DNA of 64,000 nucleotides from Pseudoramibacter fermentans (GCA_009493725.1 VOGB01000004.1:248001-312000); one strand, 5' to 3'. Shown: positions 8,477 through 16,410, counted from the first letter of the stretch. Numbers and translations are program-made. The notes: a model not told the origin generated them from the letters alone.

Positions 8477-9658
8477 ATGGTCGAGCTGATCGCGACGACG
8501 GCCTTCGGCTTAGAAAGCGTCGTCAAGCAGGAAGTGAAGGATTTAGGCTACACGATCACCGAGGTGGAGGACGGCCGGGTCCATTTCCAGGGGGATGCCG
8601 GGGCCATCGCCCGGGCCAACCTCTGGCTGCGCTGCGCCGACCGGGTGCTCCTCACCGTCGGGACCTTCAAGGCCGTCACCTTCGACGAGCTATTTGAGAA
8701 GACCCGGGTCCTGCCCTGGGAGGCCTACATCCCGAAGGACGGGGCCTTCCCGGCGGCGAAGATTTCGTCGGTGAAGTCCCAGCTGTTCAGCAAATCCGAC
8801 GGGCAGCGCATCGTCAAAAAGGCGGTGGCGGTGCGCCTGGGCCAGGCTTACGGCCTCGAAAAGCTGCCGGAGACCGGGGACGCCTACCCGATTTTCATCA
8901 AGCTGTTAAAAGACAAAGTGACGCTGGCCATCAACACCAGCGGCGAGGGGCTCAACAAGCGGGGCTACCGCGCCCACGGCAACGGCGCGCCGCTGAAGGA
9001 GACGATGGCGGCGGCGCTGGTCAAGCTCTCGAGGTGGCGGCCGGACCGCTTCTTTTTAGATCCGCTGTGCGGCTCGGGCACCATTGTCATCGAGGCGGCG
9101 ATGATCGGCCGCCGGCAGGCGCCGGGGATGCACCGGCATTTCGACGCCGAGGCCTGGCCCATCGTCGGGCAAACTGCCTGGGATCAAGCGCGGGAAGAGG
9201 CTGAAGATGTGCTCAGCCGCAGCCCGAAATTCCGGGTGCTGGGCAGCGACATCGACCCGGCGGCCCTGAAGCAGGCCCGGATTAACGCCAAGTTCGCCGG
9301 GGTGACGGACTTCACGGCCTTCCAGAAGCTGCCGGTTGAACAGGTGCGCACCCACCGGCGCTACGGCGTCATCGTGACCAACCCGCCCTACGGCGTGCGC
9401 CTGTCGGACAAGGCCGACGTCGCCAAGCTGACCCGCGAGATGGGCCAGGTGTTTCGGGCGATGCCCGACTGGTCCTACTTCATCCTAAGCGGCTACGAGG
9501 ATTTCGAGCGGGATTTCGGCCAGAAGGCGACGAAGAACCGCAAGCTCTACAACAGCATGATCAAGACGTATTTCTATCAGTATTACGGGCCCCTGCCCCC
9601 GAGAAAGGGACGCCGGGCGGCGGTGGCCGGAGAAAGGGAAACAACCAATGAAAAATAA
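8477..9658 (+). CDS. rlmL: THUMP-domain 23S rRNA (guanine-N2) methyltransferase, RlmL/YpsC family
   Basis: SAM-dependent methyltransferase expected to form m2G in 23S rRNA. An N-terminal ferredoxin-like/THUMP region covers about residues 1-160; the Rossmann domain has DPLCGSGTIVIEAAMIG at about 194-210 and the catalytic NPPYG at about 298-302. At 393 residues it matches the short single-domain RlmL form found in Firmicutes, without the fused RlmK half. It is 1 bp from hisS and overlaps rlmB by 11 bp, which indicates translational coupling. Confidence 0.9.
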   Translation: MVELIATTAFGLESVVKQEVKDLGYTITEVEDGRVHFQGDAGAIARANLWLRCADRVLLTVGTFKAVTFDELFEKTRVLPWEAYIPKDGAFPAAKISSVKSQLFSKSDGQRIVKKAVAVRLGQAYGLEKLPETGDAYPIFIKLLKDKVTLAINTSGEGLNKRGYRAHGNGAPLKETMAAALVKLSRWRPDRFFLDPLCGSGTIVIEAAMIGRRQAPGMHRHFDAEAWPIVGQTAWDQAREEAEDVLSRSPKFRVLGSDIDPAALKQARINAKFAGVTDFTAFQKLPVEQVRTHRRYGVIVTNPPYGVRLSDKADVAKLTREMGQVFRAMPDWSYFILSGYEDFERDFGQKATKNRKLYNSMIKTYFYQYYGPLPPRKGRRAAVAGERETTNEK

Positions 9659-10457
9659 CAGAGGCCCGCACAAGGGACGCAGAACCCGCTCGCGGGGGGA
9701 AAGCCCCCAGCCGGAAGCCTCGGGCTTTGTGATCGTCGGGAAGAATCCGGTGCGCGAGGCCCTCAGGGAGGACCGGCAGATCGACCGCCTGTACGTGATG
9801 AAGGACAACCGGGACCACGTCCTCGGGGACATCGTGGCCCAGGCGAAAAAGCGCGGCGTCATCGTCCACTCGGTGGAAAAGCAGAAGCTCAACCAGATCG
9901 CCCGGGACGCGGGCTTTGACAACACCAATCACCAGGGGATCGCCGCGATGATGGCGCCCTTTGATTTTCAGGCGTTAGAGGACGTGCTGGACCCGGAACA
10001 GGACCAGCTGATCGTGATCCTCGACCACATCCTCGACCCCCACAATTTCGGGGCCATTGTCCGCTCGGCCAATTTGTGCGGGGCGTCGGCGGTGATCTTC
10101 CCGGACCGACGCTCGGCGTCGGTGACGGCGGTGTCGATGAAGGCGTCGGCCGGGGCGATGAACGCGACGGCGATGGTGAAGGTGGCCAACCTCTCCCAGG
10201 CCATCGAGACCCTGAAAGACGCCGGGTTCTGGATCGCGGCCGCCGATATGGACGGCGAACCTTACTACAATCTGGACTGGACCGGGAAGATGGCCATTGT
10301 GATCGGAAGCGAAGGCGCCGGGGTCAGCCCCAATGTGCGCAAGCACTGTGACCTGATCGCGTCGATCCCCAATTACGGGACCATCGATTCCTTCAACGCG
10401 TCGGTCGCGGCGGGGGTGCTGCTCTGCGAGGCGGCCCGTCAGCGCCATGCCGGCTGA
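9648..10457 (+). CDS. rlmB: 23S rRNA 2'-O-methyltransferase, TrmH/SpoU family (RlmB)
   Basis: Expected to methylate the ribose of G2251 in 23S rRNA. A basic N-terminal tail (residues about 1-20) leads into the L30e-like substrate-binding domain (FVIVGKNPVREAL) and the SPOUT knot with motif 1 LDPHNFGAIVRSANLCGA, motif 2 VIGSEGAGVS and motif 3 IPNYGTIDSFNASVAAGVLL. In motif 3 the usual P-M-x-G appears as P-N-Y-G, a small departure. It overlaps both neighbours by 11 bp. In many Firmicutes rlmB is also followed by yacP. Confidence 0.93.
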   Translation: MKNNRGPHKGRRTRSRGESPQPEASGFVIVGKNPVREALREDRQIDRLYVMKDNRDHVLGDIVAQAKKRGVIVHSVEKQKLNQIARDAGFDNTNHQGIAAMMAPFDFQALEDVLDPEQDQLIVILDHILDPHNFGAIVRSANLCGASAVIFPDRRSASVTAVSMKASAGAMNATAMVKVANLSQAIETLKDAGFWIAAADMDGEPYYNLDWTGKMAIVIGSEGAGVSPNVRKHCDLIASIPNYGTIDSFNASVAAGVLLCEAARQRHAG

Positions 10458-11013
10458 TAAGCCGACGCTGATCGTCGACGGCTACAACGTGATCCACGAG
10501 CGGGCCCACGAGGCGAACCGCCCGGTGGGCGATTTGGAGAGCGAGCGGGCGCGGCTGATCGACGAGCTGGCGGATTACAGCGGCTACCGCGGGGTGAACA
10601 CGGTGGTGGTGTTCGACGCCTACAACCGCAAGGATTTCGAGGAGCGGGAGGTGACGGTCAGCGGGATCCGCGTCGTGTTCACGAAGTTCGGGGAGACGGC
10701 GGACACCTACATCGAGGCGCTGGTCTACGCCCTGTTGGGCAGCCACCGGGAGGCGCGCCGGGCCAATCGGCAGCGGCGGGTCGAGGTGGTCTCGTCGGAC
10801 AGCGCGGTGCAGCAGCTGATCCTCGGGGGCGGCGCGACGCGGATGTCCTCCCGGGAGCTGCTCCTCGACTTTAAGGCGGTGAAGAAGCGGGCGGCCAAGG
10901 CGAAGCTCCACAAGACCCAGGCGGCTCCGGCCCACAACCGCCTGTCGGAATCCATGAACGCCGACGTGGCGGAGATCCTCGATGGGATGCGCAAGTCGGA
11001 CGTGGACGAATAA
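10447..11013 (+). CDS. yacP: NYN-domain ribonuclease, YacP/Rae1 family
   Basis: PIN/NYN-fold endoribonuclease family; Bacillus Rae1 cuts mRNA in the ribosomal A site. Acidic residues of the active site are visible in LIVDGYNVI (residues about 8-16), VVVFDAYN (about 56-63), the TADTYIEALV region and VVSSDSAVQQ. At 188 residues it is slightly longer than Rae1 because of a Lys-rich C-terminal tail. It is the last gene of the hisS cluster and is followed by a terminator. Confidence 0.9.
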   Translation: MPADKPTLIVDGYNVIHERAHEANRPVGDLESERARLIDELADYSGYRGVNTVVVFDAYNRKDFEEREVTVSGIRVVFTKFGETADTYIEALVYALLGSHREARRANRQRRVEVVSSDSAVQQLILGGGATRMSSRELLLDFKAVKKRAAKAKLHKTQAAPAHNRLSESMNADVAEILDGMRKSDVDE

Positions 11014-11020
11014 TATACTT

Positions 11021-11051
11021 GAGCTCTGAAGGGTTTCGGAGCTCTTTTTTT
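11021..11051 (+). terminator. Intrinsic terminator after yacP
   Basis: GAGCTC-containing stem (11021-11030 with 11034-11043) followed by T8. Confidence 0.85.
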
Positions 11052-11142
11052 CGTGAAATTTTGGCATATTTCCGGGGATGAAAATGTTTTCTTGTTCTAA
11101 ATGTGAAATTATGTAAAAGTGAGAAATAATTTTAAAGGGGCG

Positions 11143-11171
11143 TAGACAAGGGCATTTGACCGGTGTATAAT
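11143..11171 (+). promoter_or_regulatory. Promoter of the transketolase/transaldolase unit
   Basis: TAGACA (11143-11148) and TATAAT (11166-11171), spacing 17 bp. A second possible promoter has TTGACA at 11183-11188 and AATAAT at 11205-11210. Confidence 0.65.
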
Positions 11172-11249
11172 ACATGTAAAAGTTGACAGGGTTCTAATTG
11201 CTGAAATAATGTAAAAGAACCGAAAAATGATTTGAATAAGGAGAATTTT

Positions 11250-12053
11250 ATGGAAGATCTGAAAGCCATTGCTAAGGAAATCCGCCGTGATATCGTCAAA
11301 AGCATTGGAAAAGCGGCTTCTGGCCACCCAGGCGGCTCGCTGTCCGCAGTCGAAATGTTGACCCTCTTGTATTTTGAAAAGATGAATGTGGATCCGAAGA
11401 ATCCGACCAAGGCAGACCGCGACCGCTTCGTCCTGTCCAAGGGGCACGCTGCACCGGCGCTTTACGCGACGCTGGCGAACCGCGGCTTTTTCCCGAAGGA
11501 AGAGCTCGACCATCTGCGTCAGGTCGGCGCGATGCTCCAGGGGCATCCTTCGATGCACACCCCGGGCGTCGATATGGCGACCGGCTCCCTCGGCCAAGGA
11601 TTTTCCACGGCTGTGGGCATGGCCCTCGGCGCAAAGCACCAGGGTGCGCCTTACCACGTGTACACGATCCTCGGGGACGGCGAAATCGAAGAAGGCATCG
11701 TCTGGGAAGCGGCGATGGCGGCTTCCAATTACGGCCTGTCCAATCTGACGGCCTTCGTCGACAACAACAACCTGCAGATCGACGGCCAGATTTCGGACGT
11801 CATGAATCCGTACCCGATTGACGAAAAATTCGCGGCCTTCGGCTGGAACGTGATTGACGTCGCCGACGGCAACGATTTCGATCAGCTGCGCGACGCGTTG
11901 GCTCAGGCCGAAGCCTGCACCGACAAGCCGTCGGTCCTCGTCTGCAAGACGGTCAAGGGCAAAGGCGTTTCCTTCATGGAAAACGAAGTGGGCTGGCACG
12001 GCAAGGGACCGAATCCGGAACAGGTCGAAGAGGCCCTGAAGGATTTGGCATAA
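11250..12053 (+). CDS. tktA: Transketolase, N-terminal (TPP-binding) subunit
   Basis: First half of a split transketolase of the non-oxidative pentose phosphate pathway. The ATG at 11250 with AAGGAG upstream is preferred over an in-frame TTG 18 bp earlier. The product of 267 residues has AASGHPGGSLSAVEML near the N-terminus and the TPP/Mg motif GDGEIEEGIVWEAAMAA with DNNNLQIDG. The pyrimidine-binding half is encoded by the next gene, 27 bp away. Two-gene transketolases are common in Clostridia and archaea. Confidence 0.95.
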   Translation: MEDLKAIAKEIRRDIVKSIGKAASGHPGGSLSAVEMLTLLYFEKMNVDPKNPTKADRDRFVLSKGHAAPALYATLANRGFFPKEELDHLRQVGAMLQGHPSMHTPGVDMATGSLGQGFSTAVGMALGAKHQGAPYHVYTILGDGEIEEGIVWEAAMAASNYGLSNLTAFVDNNNLQIDGQISDVMNPYPIDEKFAAFGWNVIDVADGNDFDQLRDALAQAEACTDKPSVLVCKTVKGKGVSFMENEVGWHGKGPNPEQVEEALKDLA

Positions 12054-12080
12054 TCGGGTTCCAACTGAGGAGTATATAGA

Positions 12081-13016
12081 ATGGAAAAAATCGCCACTAG
12101 AGAAGCTTACGGTAAATATCTTGTCGAACTGGGCAAGCAAAATCCGAAAATCGTCGTGTTTGACGGGGACTTATCCGGCGCGACGAAGACGTCTTATTTC
12201 AGAGAAGCTTTCCCGGACCGCCATTTCAACGCCGGGATCGCCGAAGCGGATTTGATGGGCATGGCCGCCGGGATTTCCACGACGGGCCTGATCCCCTTCG
12301 CGTCCACCTTCGCCATCTTCGGGGCAGGGCGCGCCTTTGAAATCATCCGCAACAGCATCTGCTATTCGAATTTAAACGTGAATATCTGCTGCACCCACGC
12401 GGGGCTGTCGGTCGGGGAAGACGGCGGCTCTCACCAGTCGATCGAAGACATCGCGCTGATGCGTGTCCTCCCGAATATGCACGTATTTGTGCCGGCGGAC
12501 GCGGTGGAAACCCGCCGCATGCTCGACGCGGCGCTGACCATCGACGGGCCGGTTTACATCCGCCTGTGCCGTCTGGCGACCAACGTCGTCCTGCCTGAAG
12601 ATTACGAATTCGTCCCGGGCAAGGCGGTGGAACTCAAATCCGGCAATGACGTGACGATCATGGCCATCGGCCTGATGGTCGAACGGGCGCTGGAAGCGGC
12701 GGAAGCCCTGAAGGCGGAAGGCATCGACGCCCGGGTGCTCAACATGGGTTCGATCAAGCCGATTGACAAGGCGGCCATCGAAGCGGCAGCCAAGGAAACC
12801 GGCGCGATTGTCACCGCGGAAGAACACTCGATCATCGGCGGCCTGGCTGGCGCGGTCTGCGAAACCCTCGCGGAAACGACCCCGTGCCCGGTGGAAAAGG
12901 TCGGCGTGAACGACGTCTTCGGCCAGTCCGGCAAGGCGCCGGAAGTGCTGGAAGCCTACGGCTTGACTGCGGATCACATCGTGTCGGCCGCGAAGGCTGC
13001 GATTGCCCGCAAATAA
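12081..13016 (+). CDS. tktB: Transketolase, C-terminal subunit
   Basis: Second half of the split enzyme, with the pyrimidine-binding domain (RHFNAGIAEADLMGMAAGIS at about residues 49-68 carries the catalytic glutamate) and the C-terminal domain (TAEEHSIIGGLAGAV). The length of 311 residues is normal. The ATG has GAGGAG upstream. Together with the preceding and following genes it supplies sugar-phosphate interconversion. Confidence 0.95.
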   Translation: MEKIATREAYGKYLVELGKQNPKIVVFDGDLSGATKTSYFREAFPDRHFNAGIAEADLMGMAAGISTTGLIPFASTFAIFGAGRAFEIIRNSICYSNLNVNICCTHAGLSVGEDGGSHQSIEDIALMRVLPNMHVFVPADAVETRRMLDAALTIDGPVYIRLCRLATNVVLPEDYEFVPGKAVELKSGNDVTIMAIGLMVERALEAAEALKAEGIDARVLNMGSIKPIDKAAIEAAAKETGAIVTAEEHSIIGGLAGAVCETLAETTPCPVEKVGVNDVFGQSGKAPEVLEAYGLTADHIVSAAKAAIARK

Positions 13017-13089
13017 ATGGTTTTTCGGCGGCTGCCTGACACAGGCGGCTGCCTTTAATTTGCAAATTTTTTAAGAGGAGTGTCATATT

Positions 13090-13746
13090 ATGAAATTTTT
13101 TCTCGATACCGCGAATGTAGATGATATCCGCCGCGCCAACGATATGGGCGTGATTCAGGGCGTCACGACCAACCCGTCGCTGATCGCGAAGGAAGGCCGC
13201 GACTTCAACGAAGTCATCAAGGAAATCACGTCGATCGTCGACGGGCCGATTTCCGGCGAAGTCAAGGCGACGACCACCGACGCCGAAGGCATGATCGCCG
13301 AAGGGCGCGAAATCGCCAAAATCCACCCGAATATGGTCGTCAAAATCCCGATGACCGAAGAAGGCCTGAAGGCGACGAAGGTGCTCTCTTCTGAAGGCAT
13401 CAAGTGCAACGTGACCCTGATCTTCTCACCGGCTCAGGCGATCCTCGCGGCGCTGGCCGGCGCGGCTTACGTCTCACCGTTCCTCGGCCGCCTCGACGAC
13501 ATCGCAACCCCTGGGATCGAATTGGTCCAGACCATCGCGGAAGTCTTCGAAGTCCAGGGCATCGAGACGGAAATCATCGCGGCGTCGATCCGCAACCCGA
13601 TCCACGTGGTCGACTGCGCGGCGGCCGGCGCGGACATCTGCACGATCCCGATGAAGGTCGTCGAACAGATGACCCATCATCCGCTGACCGATATCGGCAT
13701 CAAGAATTTCCAGCGGGATTACATCGCGGTTTTCGGCGATAAGTAA
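13090..13746 (+). CDS. tal: Transaldolase, short (TalC/FSA-like) type
   Basis: Class I aldolase transferring dihydroxyacetone units between sugar phosphates. It begins MKFFLDTANVDDIR; the Schiff-base lysine lies in VVKIPMTEEGL (about residue 86), with TTNPSL at about 27-32 and PFLGRLDD at about 136-143. At 218 residues it belongs to the small transaldolase/fructose-6-phosphate aldolase family. Its position in a transketolase operon favours transaldolase. A GAGGAG site precedes the ATG. Confidence 0.94.
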   Translation: MKFFLDTANVDDIRRANDMGVIQGVTTNPSLIAKEGRDFNEVIKEITSIVDGPISGEVKATTTDAEGMIAEGREIAKIHPNMVVKIPMTEEGLKATKVLSSEGIKCNVTLIFSPAQAILAALAGAAYVSPFLGRLDDIATPGIELVQTIAEVFEVQGIETEIIAASIRNPIHVVDCAAAGADICTIPMKVVEQMTHHPLTDIGIKNFQRDYIAVFGDK

Positions 13747-13776
13747 GGGATAGCCTTTTGATCTTGCTTCAGCATT

Positions 13777-13807
13777 CGGGCCGGCCAGCCGCCGGCTCGA
13801 TTTTTTT
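13777..13807 (+). terminator. Intrinsic terminator after transaldolase
   Basis: Nine-bp GC-rich stem (13777-13785 with 13791-13799, one wobble pair), 5-nt loop, then A and T7. Confidence 0.9.
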
Positions 13808-13818
13808 AAAAATTTCCC

Positions 13819-13847
13819 TTGACTTTATAAGCGATATTCGGTAAACT
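13819..13847 (+). promoter_or_regulatory. Promoter of the tRNA pair
   Basis: TTGACT (13819-13824) and TAAACT (13842-13847), spacing 17 bp, 19 bp before the first tRNA. Confidence 0.65.
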
Positions 13848-13865
13848 ATAGAAGTTCTCAAGCGA

Positions 13866-13950
13866 GGGGAAATGCCCGAGTGGCTAAAGGGGGCGGACTG
13901 TAAATCCGTTGACTTAGTCTACGATGGTTCGAATCCATCTTTCCCCACCA
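13866..13950 (+). tRNA. tRNA-Tyr (GTA)
   Basis: Acceptor arm GGGGAAA (13866-13872) pairs with TTTCCCC (13940-13946), and the 3' ACCA is encoded. The anticodon GTA is at 13900-13902 in a five-base-pair stem. The long variable arm is the class II form expected for tRNA-Tyr. Confidence 0.96.
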
Positions 13951-13953
13951 TCT

Positions 13954-14029
13954 GCTATTGTAGCTCAGTAGGTAGAGCACCACCTCGGTAAGGTGGGGGT
14001 CACCGGTTCAAATCCGGTCAATAGCTCCA
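13954..14029 (+). tRNA. tRNA-Thr (GGT)
   Basis: Acceptor arm GCTATTG (13954-13960) pairs with CAATAGC (14019-14025); discriminator T and encoded CCA follow. The anticodon GGT is at 13987-13989. Only 3 bp separate it from tRNA-Tyr, so both come from one precursor. A phage-like accessory stretch begins downstream. Confidence 0.96.
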
Positions 14030-14042
14030 TTGATGATTCAAG

Positions 14043-14068
14043 CCCGAAGCGATGCTTCGGGTTTTTTT
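14043..14068 (+). terminator. Terminator after the tRNA pair
   Basis: Perfect 8-bp stem (14043-14050 with 14054-14061) then T7. Confidence 0.9.
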
Positions 14069-14183
14069 GTTACAAAAAATAATTATAGATTTAATAAAAT
14101 TTTAGAAGATTATTAACATATTCCATATATCGTAGTAAAATATAAATAAAAGAGAGAGAAATAAAAATGTAGGGGGGCAGAAA

Positions 14184-14759
14184 ATGAAACGTAATGGACA
14201 GCAACAAGCAGTTGAGCAGACGAAAGGCAAGAAAGGGAAGAAGAAAAAAGTTCTTCTGATTGTCGGTATTGTGTTTGTTGCGATGATCATTATTGGCATG
14301 ATTTCCAATTCGGTAGACCCAGCTCCGCCAAGTGTCAAGTCTGATGATCTGGCCGGGTGCTGGAAGGCAACGATCAACGGCAACACGGTTTATGCCGATT
14401 TTAACGACACGAAAGAAAAAGGCAACGAAGACGGCAGTTATAAACAACTTGTTACTATTCTCGTTATGAAAGATGGTCAGCTATTAAAGTATGAGGAAGC
14501 GGGCTACGATATCGGCGATAAAAATAACGATACGGACACGATGGATGAAATTTCATCATCGTTCCTTGTGGAAGGTACAGAGTTGGTTAAAAAGGGTAAG
14601 TTTACTGAATTCAGCGACAAGGCGTTCACATTCAAAACTGGCAAAAAAACATATCATTTTAAACGCCTGAGCAAGAAATCATCGGAATATAAGACTACAG
14701 TAACAAACGTATATAAGACCATATTTACAGAACAAGAAATACAAGCAATGCAAAGCTAA
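14184..14759 (+). CDS. Hypothetical single-TM protein with extracytoplasmic domain
   Basis: No family recognised. A basic cytoplasmic start (KGKKGKKKK at about residues 14-22) is followed by one hydrophobic segment (about 23-42), then an exported domain of about 150 residues rich in Lys, Asp, Thr and beta-strand-like patterns; the segment DDLAGCWKATINGN looks like the opening strand of a small beta-barrel. There is no lipobox. Codon use is clearly more AT-rich than in the neighbours, which suggests acquisition. It lies alone between two similar terminators. Confidence 0.65.
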   Translation: MKRNGQQQAVEQTKGKKGKKKKVLLIVGIVFVAMIIIGMISNSVDPAPPSVKSDDLAGCWKATINGNTVYADFNDTKEKGNEDGSYKQLVTILVMKDGQLLKYEEAGYDIGDKNNDTDTMDEISSSFLVEGTELVKKGKFTEFSDKAFTFKTGKKTYHFKRLSKKSSEYKTTVTNVYKTIFTEQEIQAMQS

Positions 14760-14769
14760 GATGACAAAA

Positions 14770-14799
14770 CCCAAAGCGATAAGGCTTCGGGTTTTTTTT
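14770..14799 (+). terminator. Terminator after the hypothetical protein
   Basis: Stem 14770-14777 with 14784-14791 (one mismatch) then T8. The sequence resembles the tRNA terminator at 14043-14068. Confidence 0.85.
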
Positions 14800-14924
14800 G
14801 CGTGAAAATTATTTCTAAAAAAATGTGCCCCCATTGGACACGTCTTTGAGAGGTGTGGGGGCTCCTGTTGGAAATAGTATACGCGCTGTGCGGCTGATTG
14901 TCAATGTCGCTCGCTATTTTGGAT

Positions 14925-15221
14925 TTACGCGTAGGAAATCGTCTGAATTTCGTCGATTTCAGGCTGCATTTTCTGCTTCAGGTTGCGGATGTCGATATCG
15001 TTTTGAATATCGAGAAAATAGCGGTCTGACACGCCGAAGAGCTTCGCGAGGCGCAGGGAGGTGTCCACCGACACCTTGCGGCGGCCGTGGAGAATGTCCT
15101 GAATGCGGGAAACCGGCACGTGGGTGTCCTGCGCCACTTTGTAGGCGGAGAGGCCCAGCGGGTCCATAAACTCTTCTTTTAGGATGTCGCCGACAGTCGG
15201 CGTTGGTATCATTTGTCTCAT
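14925..15221 (-). CDS. HigA-family antitoxin-like HTH protein (no toxin partner found)
   Basis: XRE-type DNA-binding protein resembling HigA antidotes: PTVGDILKEEFMDPLGLS, then a helix-turn-helix (AYKVAQDTHVPVSRIQDILHGRRK at about residues 26-49), then SLRLAKLFGVSDRYFLDIQ. The ATG at 15221 (98 residues) fits the AAAGGTG site better than an upstream in-frame GTG. higB normally precedes higA on the same strand; the bases upstream (15222-15388) hold only a promoter and no HigB-like frame. It may be an orphan regulator or what is left of a toxin-antitoxin pair. Confidence 0.8.
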   Translation of the reverse strand: MRQMIPTPTVGDILKEEFMDPLGLSAYKVAQDTHVPVSRIQDILHGRRKVSVDTSLRLAKLFGVSDRYFLDIQNDIDIRNLKQKMQPEIDEIQTISYA

Positions 15222-15243
15222 GATTTTCACCTTTTTTAATGAT

Positions 15244-15272
15244 AATATACCCGGATTTCATGTACCTGTCAA
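15244..15272 (-). promoter_or_regulatory. Promoter of the HigA-like gene
   Basis: On the minus strand, TTGACA (15272-15267) and TATATT (15249-15244) are 17 bp apart. Confidence 0.65.
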
Positions 15273-15388
15273 ATGGGTATTTATCATTAATTAAGCATAA
15301 CAAAAGCCAGCTTCATATTCCATTGTAGAAATAATCCCCAACCGCCCCAAAATATGTCATAATATAAATAAAAACCAAAGGAGCCGCC

Positions 15389-15529
15389 ATGCTGTTTCTC
15401 ATCGCTGGGGTGATTCTCATCCTCTTCCTCTTTTACCTCTTGGCCCGTTTGTTCGTCCGCTCAAAGGTTTTCCGCATCATCCTCGTCGGGGTGATCGCCT
15501 TTCTCATCTTTCATTATTGGTTTAGTTAA
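15389..15529 (+). CDS. Small two-helix membrane protein (46 aa)
   Basis: An AAAGGAG site 6 bp before the ATG supports translation. Nearly the whole product is hydrophobic: helix one at about residues 2-20, a short basic loop with RLFVRSK, helix two at about 25-43. No family recognised. It converges on the ImmA-like gene, whose terminator lies between them. The size is like that of small holins, type I toxins or stress membrane peptides; none of these can be claimed. Confidence 0.55.
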   Translation: MLFLIAGVILILFLFYLLARLFVRSKVFRIILVGVIAFLIFHYWFS

Positions 15530-15533
15530 ACGC

Positions 15534-15559
15534 AAAAAAGGCGGCGTCAAACCGCCGCC
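15534..15559 (-). terminator. Terminator of the ImmA-like gene
   Basis: Seven-bp GC stem (15540-15546 with 15553-15559) followed on the minus strand by T6. The stop codon of the gene lies in the loop. Confidence 0.8.
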
Positions 15560-15789
15560 TCGTGCCGCTTTCGTTCGATTCGGTCCGCGGAGCTCGCGGC
15601 CCCGTAGTCCAAATCCCCGCGCCTGAAGTGCGCGAGCTCGTGCTCCAGGCACGCCCGCTTCATCTCGAGGGACAGGGCCTCGTTGATGAAAATCGCCACA
15701 TCGCCCTCGTCGTTCTTTGAAATCAAGCTGTGAATCCGCGGCGGCAGGGCCACCACGTGCACCGGGATATCTTCTTCCCAAATCGTCAT
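15547..15789 (-). CDS. ImmA/IrrE-type metallopeptidase-like protein (short)
   Basis: Contains the zinc-protease motif EHELAHFRRGD (the HExxH core, about residues 48-58), typical of ImmA/IrrE proteins that cleave phage or ICE repressors. It is 80 residues from the ATG at 15789, which has AAAGGA about 10 bases upstream; an ATG 9 bp earlier is too close to that site. This is shorter than typical ImmA (about 120-180), so it is a minimal or trimmed form. It lies downstream of an XRE repressor on the same strand, the usual repressor/anti-repressor pairing. Confidence 0.72.
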   Translation of the reverse strand: MTIWEEDIPVHVVALPPRIHSLISKNDEGDVAIFINEALSLEMKRACLEHELAHFRRGDLDYGAASSADRIERKRHEAAV

Positions 15790-15896
15790 GCATCTCATGT
15801 CCTTTCGTGAAAAAAATTGATCTATATTCAAGGGCGGGGGCGGATCGTGGGACATCCTTTGGCCCGTGTTTTACTTGATTTAAATTCTACTTGATT

Positions 15897-16295
15897 TTAT
15901 TTCTTTTTGTTGCGTTCGGTCAGCCGGCGGATCATCTCGGCCGCCATCTGAATGTCCTCGGGGGCCGCGCCGCGGCTCGCGTCAAAGAGCATCCGCAGGT
16001 TGTCGTCCTCGTAGACCTGCTGGGCGATTTTCCGGGTGCCCGGGTCGATGTAGTACACGTCGTCGTCGGGTGCGTTGTTTTCCGGATCGGCGAAATCGTG
16101 GCTGATCAGGTCGTTGAGCGTGACGCCGAAGATGTCGGCCAGGCCCTCGAGGGTGCGCACGTTGGGCTCCGAGTCGCCGGATTCCCATTTTTGCACCGTC
16201 GTGAAGGAGCGGTAGCCGAGCATATCGGCGATATCGTCCTGGGACAGGCCGCATTCGCGGCGCAGAAACCGTATGTTTTTGGATAAGGTGGACAT
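15897..16295 (-). CDS. XRE-family repressor (phage/ICE immunity type)
   Basis: N-terminal helix-turn-helix (LSKNIRFLRRECGLSQDDIADML at about residues 4-26, then TTVQKWESGDSEPN), followed by a C-terminal segment (YYIDPGTRKIAQQVYEDDN, LRMLFDASRGAAPEDI) common in repressors of Firmicute prophages and conjugative elements. The ATG at 16295 is preferred over a GTG 9 bp upstream. It is divergent from the phage-type replication genes and probably represses them from the shared intergenic region. Confidence 0.85.
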   Translation of the reverse strand: MSTLSKNIRFLRRECGLSQDDIADMLGYRSFTTVQKWESGDSEPNVRTLEGLADIFGVTLNDLISHDFADPENNAPDDDVYYIDPGTRKIAQQVYEDDNLRMLFDASRGAAPEDIQMAAEMIRRLTERNKKK

Positions 16296-16339
16296 GGTCA
16301 CCACTCACTTTCTAGGTTCTTATTTTTTGAGTTGCACTT

Positions 16340-16368
16340 ATTTTACACTATTTCAGATCGCCTTTCAA
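16340..16368 (-). promoter_or_regulatory. Promoter of the XRE repressor
   Basis: Minus strand TTGAAA (16368-16363) and TAAAAT (16345-16340) with 17 bp between them. Confidence 0.65.
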
Positions 16369-16371
16369 GCC

Positions 16372-16385
16372 AAATTTTAAAATTT
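16372..16385. promoter_or_regulatory. Perfect 14-bp palindrome between divergent promoters
   Basis: AAATTTTAAAATTT is its own reverse complement and lies between the repressor promoter and the promoter at 16411-16439. It is a candidate operator for the XRE protein; its low complexity means it could be chance. Confidence 0.4.
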
Positions 16386-16410
16386 TTTCGAATAATCTTC
16401 AAGAAAACCC

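Noticed and set aside
13017..13089. Terminator between the transketolase and transaldolase genes
   Set aside because: The repeated GGCGGCTGCC is a direct, not inverted, repeat with only a 5-bp stem between copies and a weak T tail; the genes are probably co-transcribed.
14925..15303. Complete HigBA toxin-antitoxin system
   Set aside because: Only the HigA-like half is present; the upstream frame opposite it has no toxin features.
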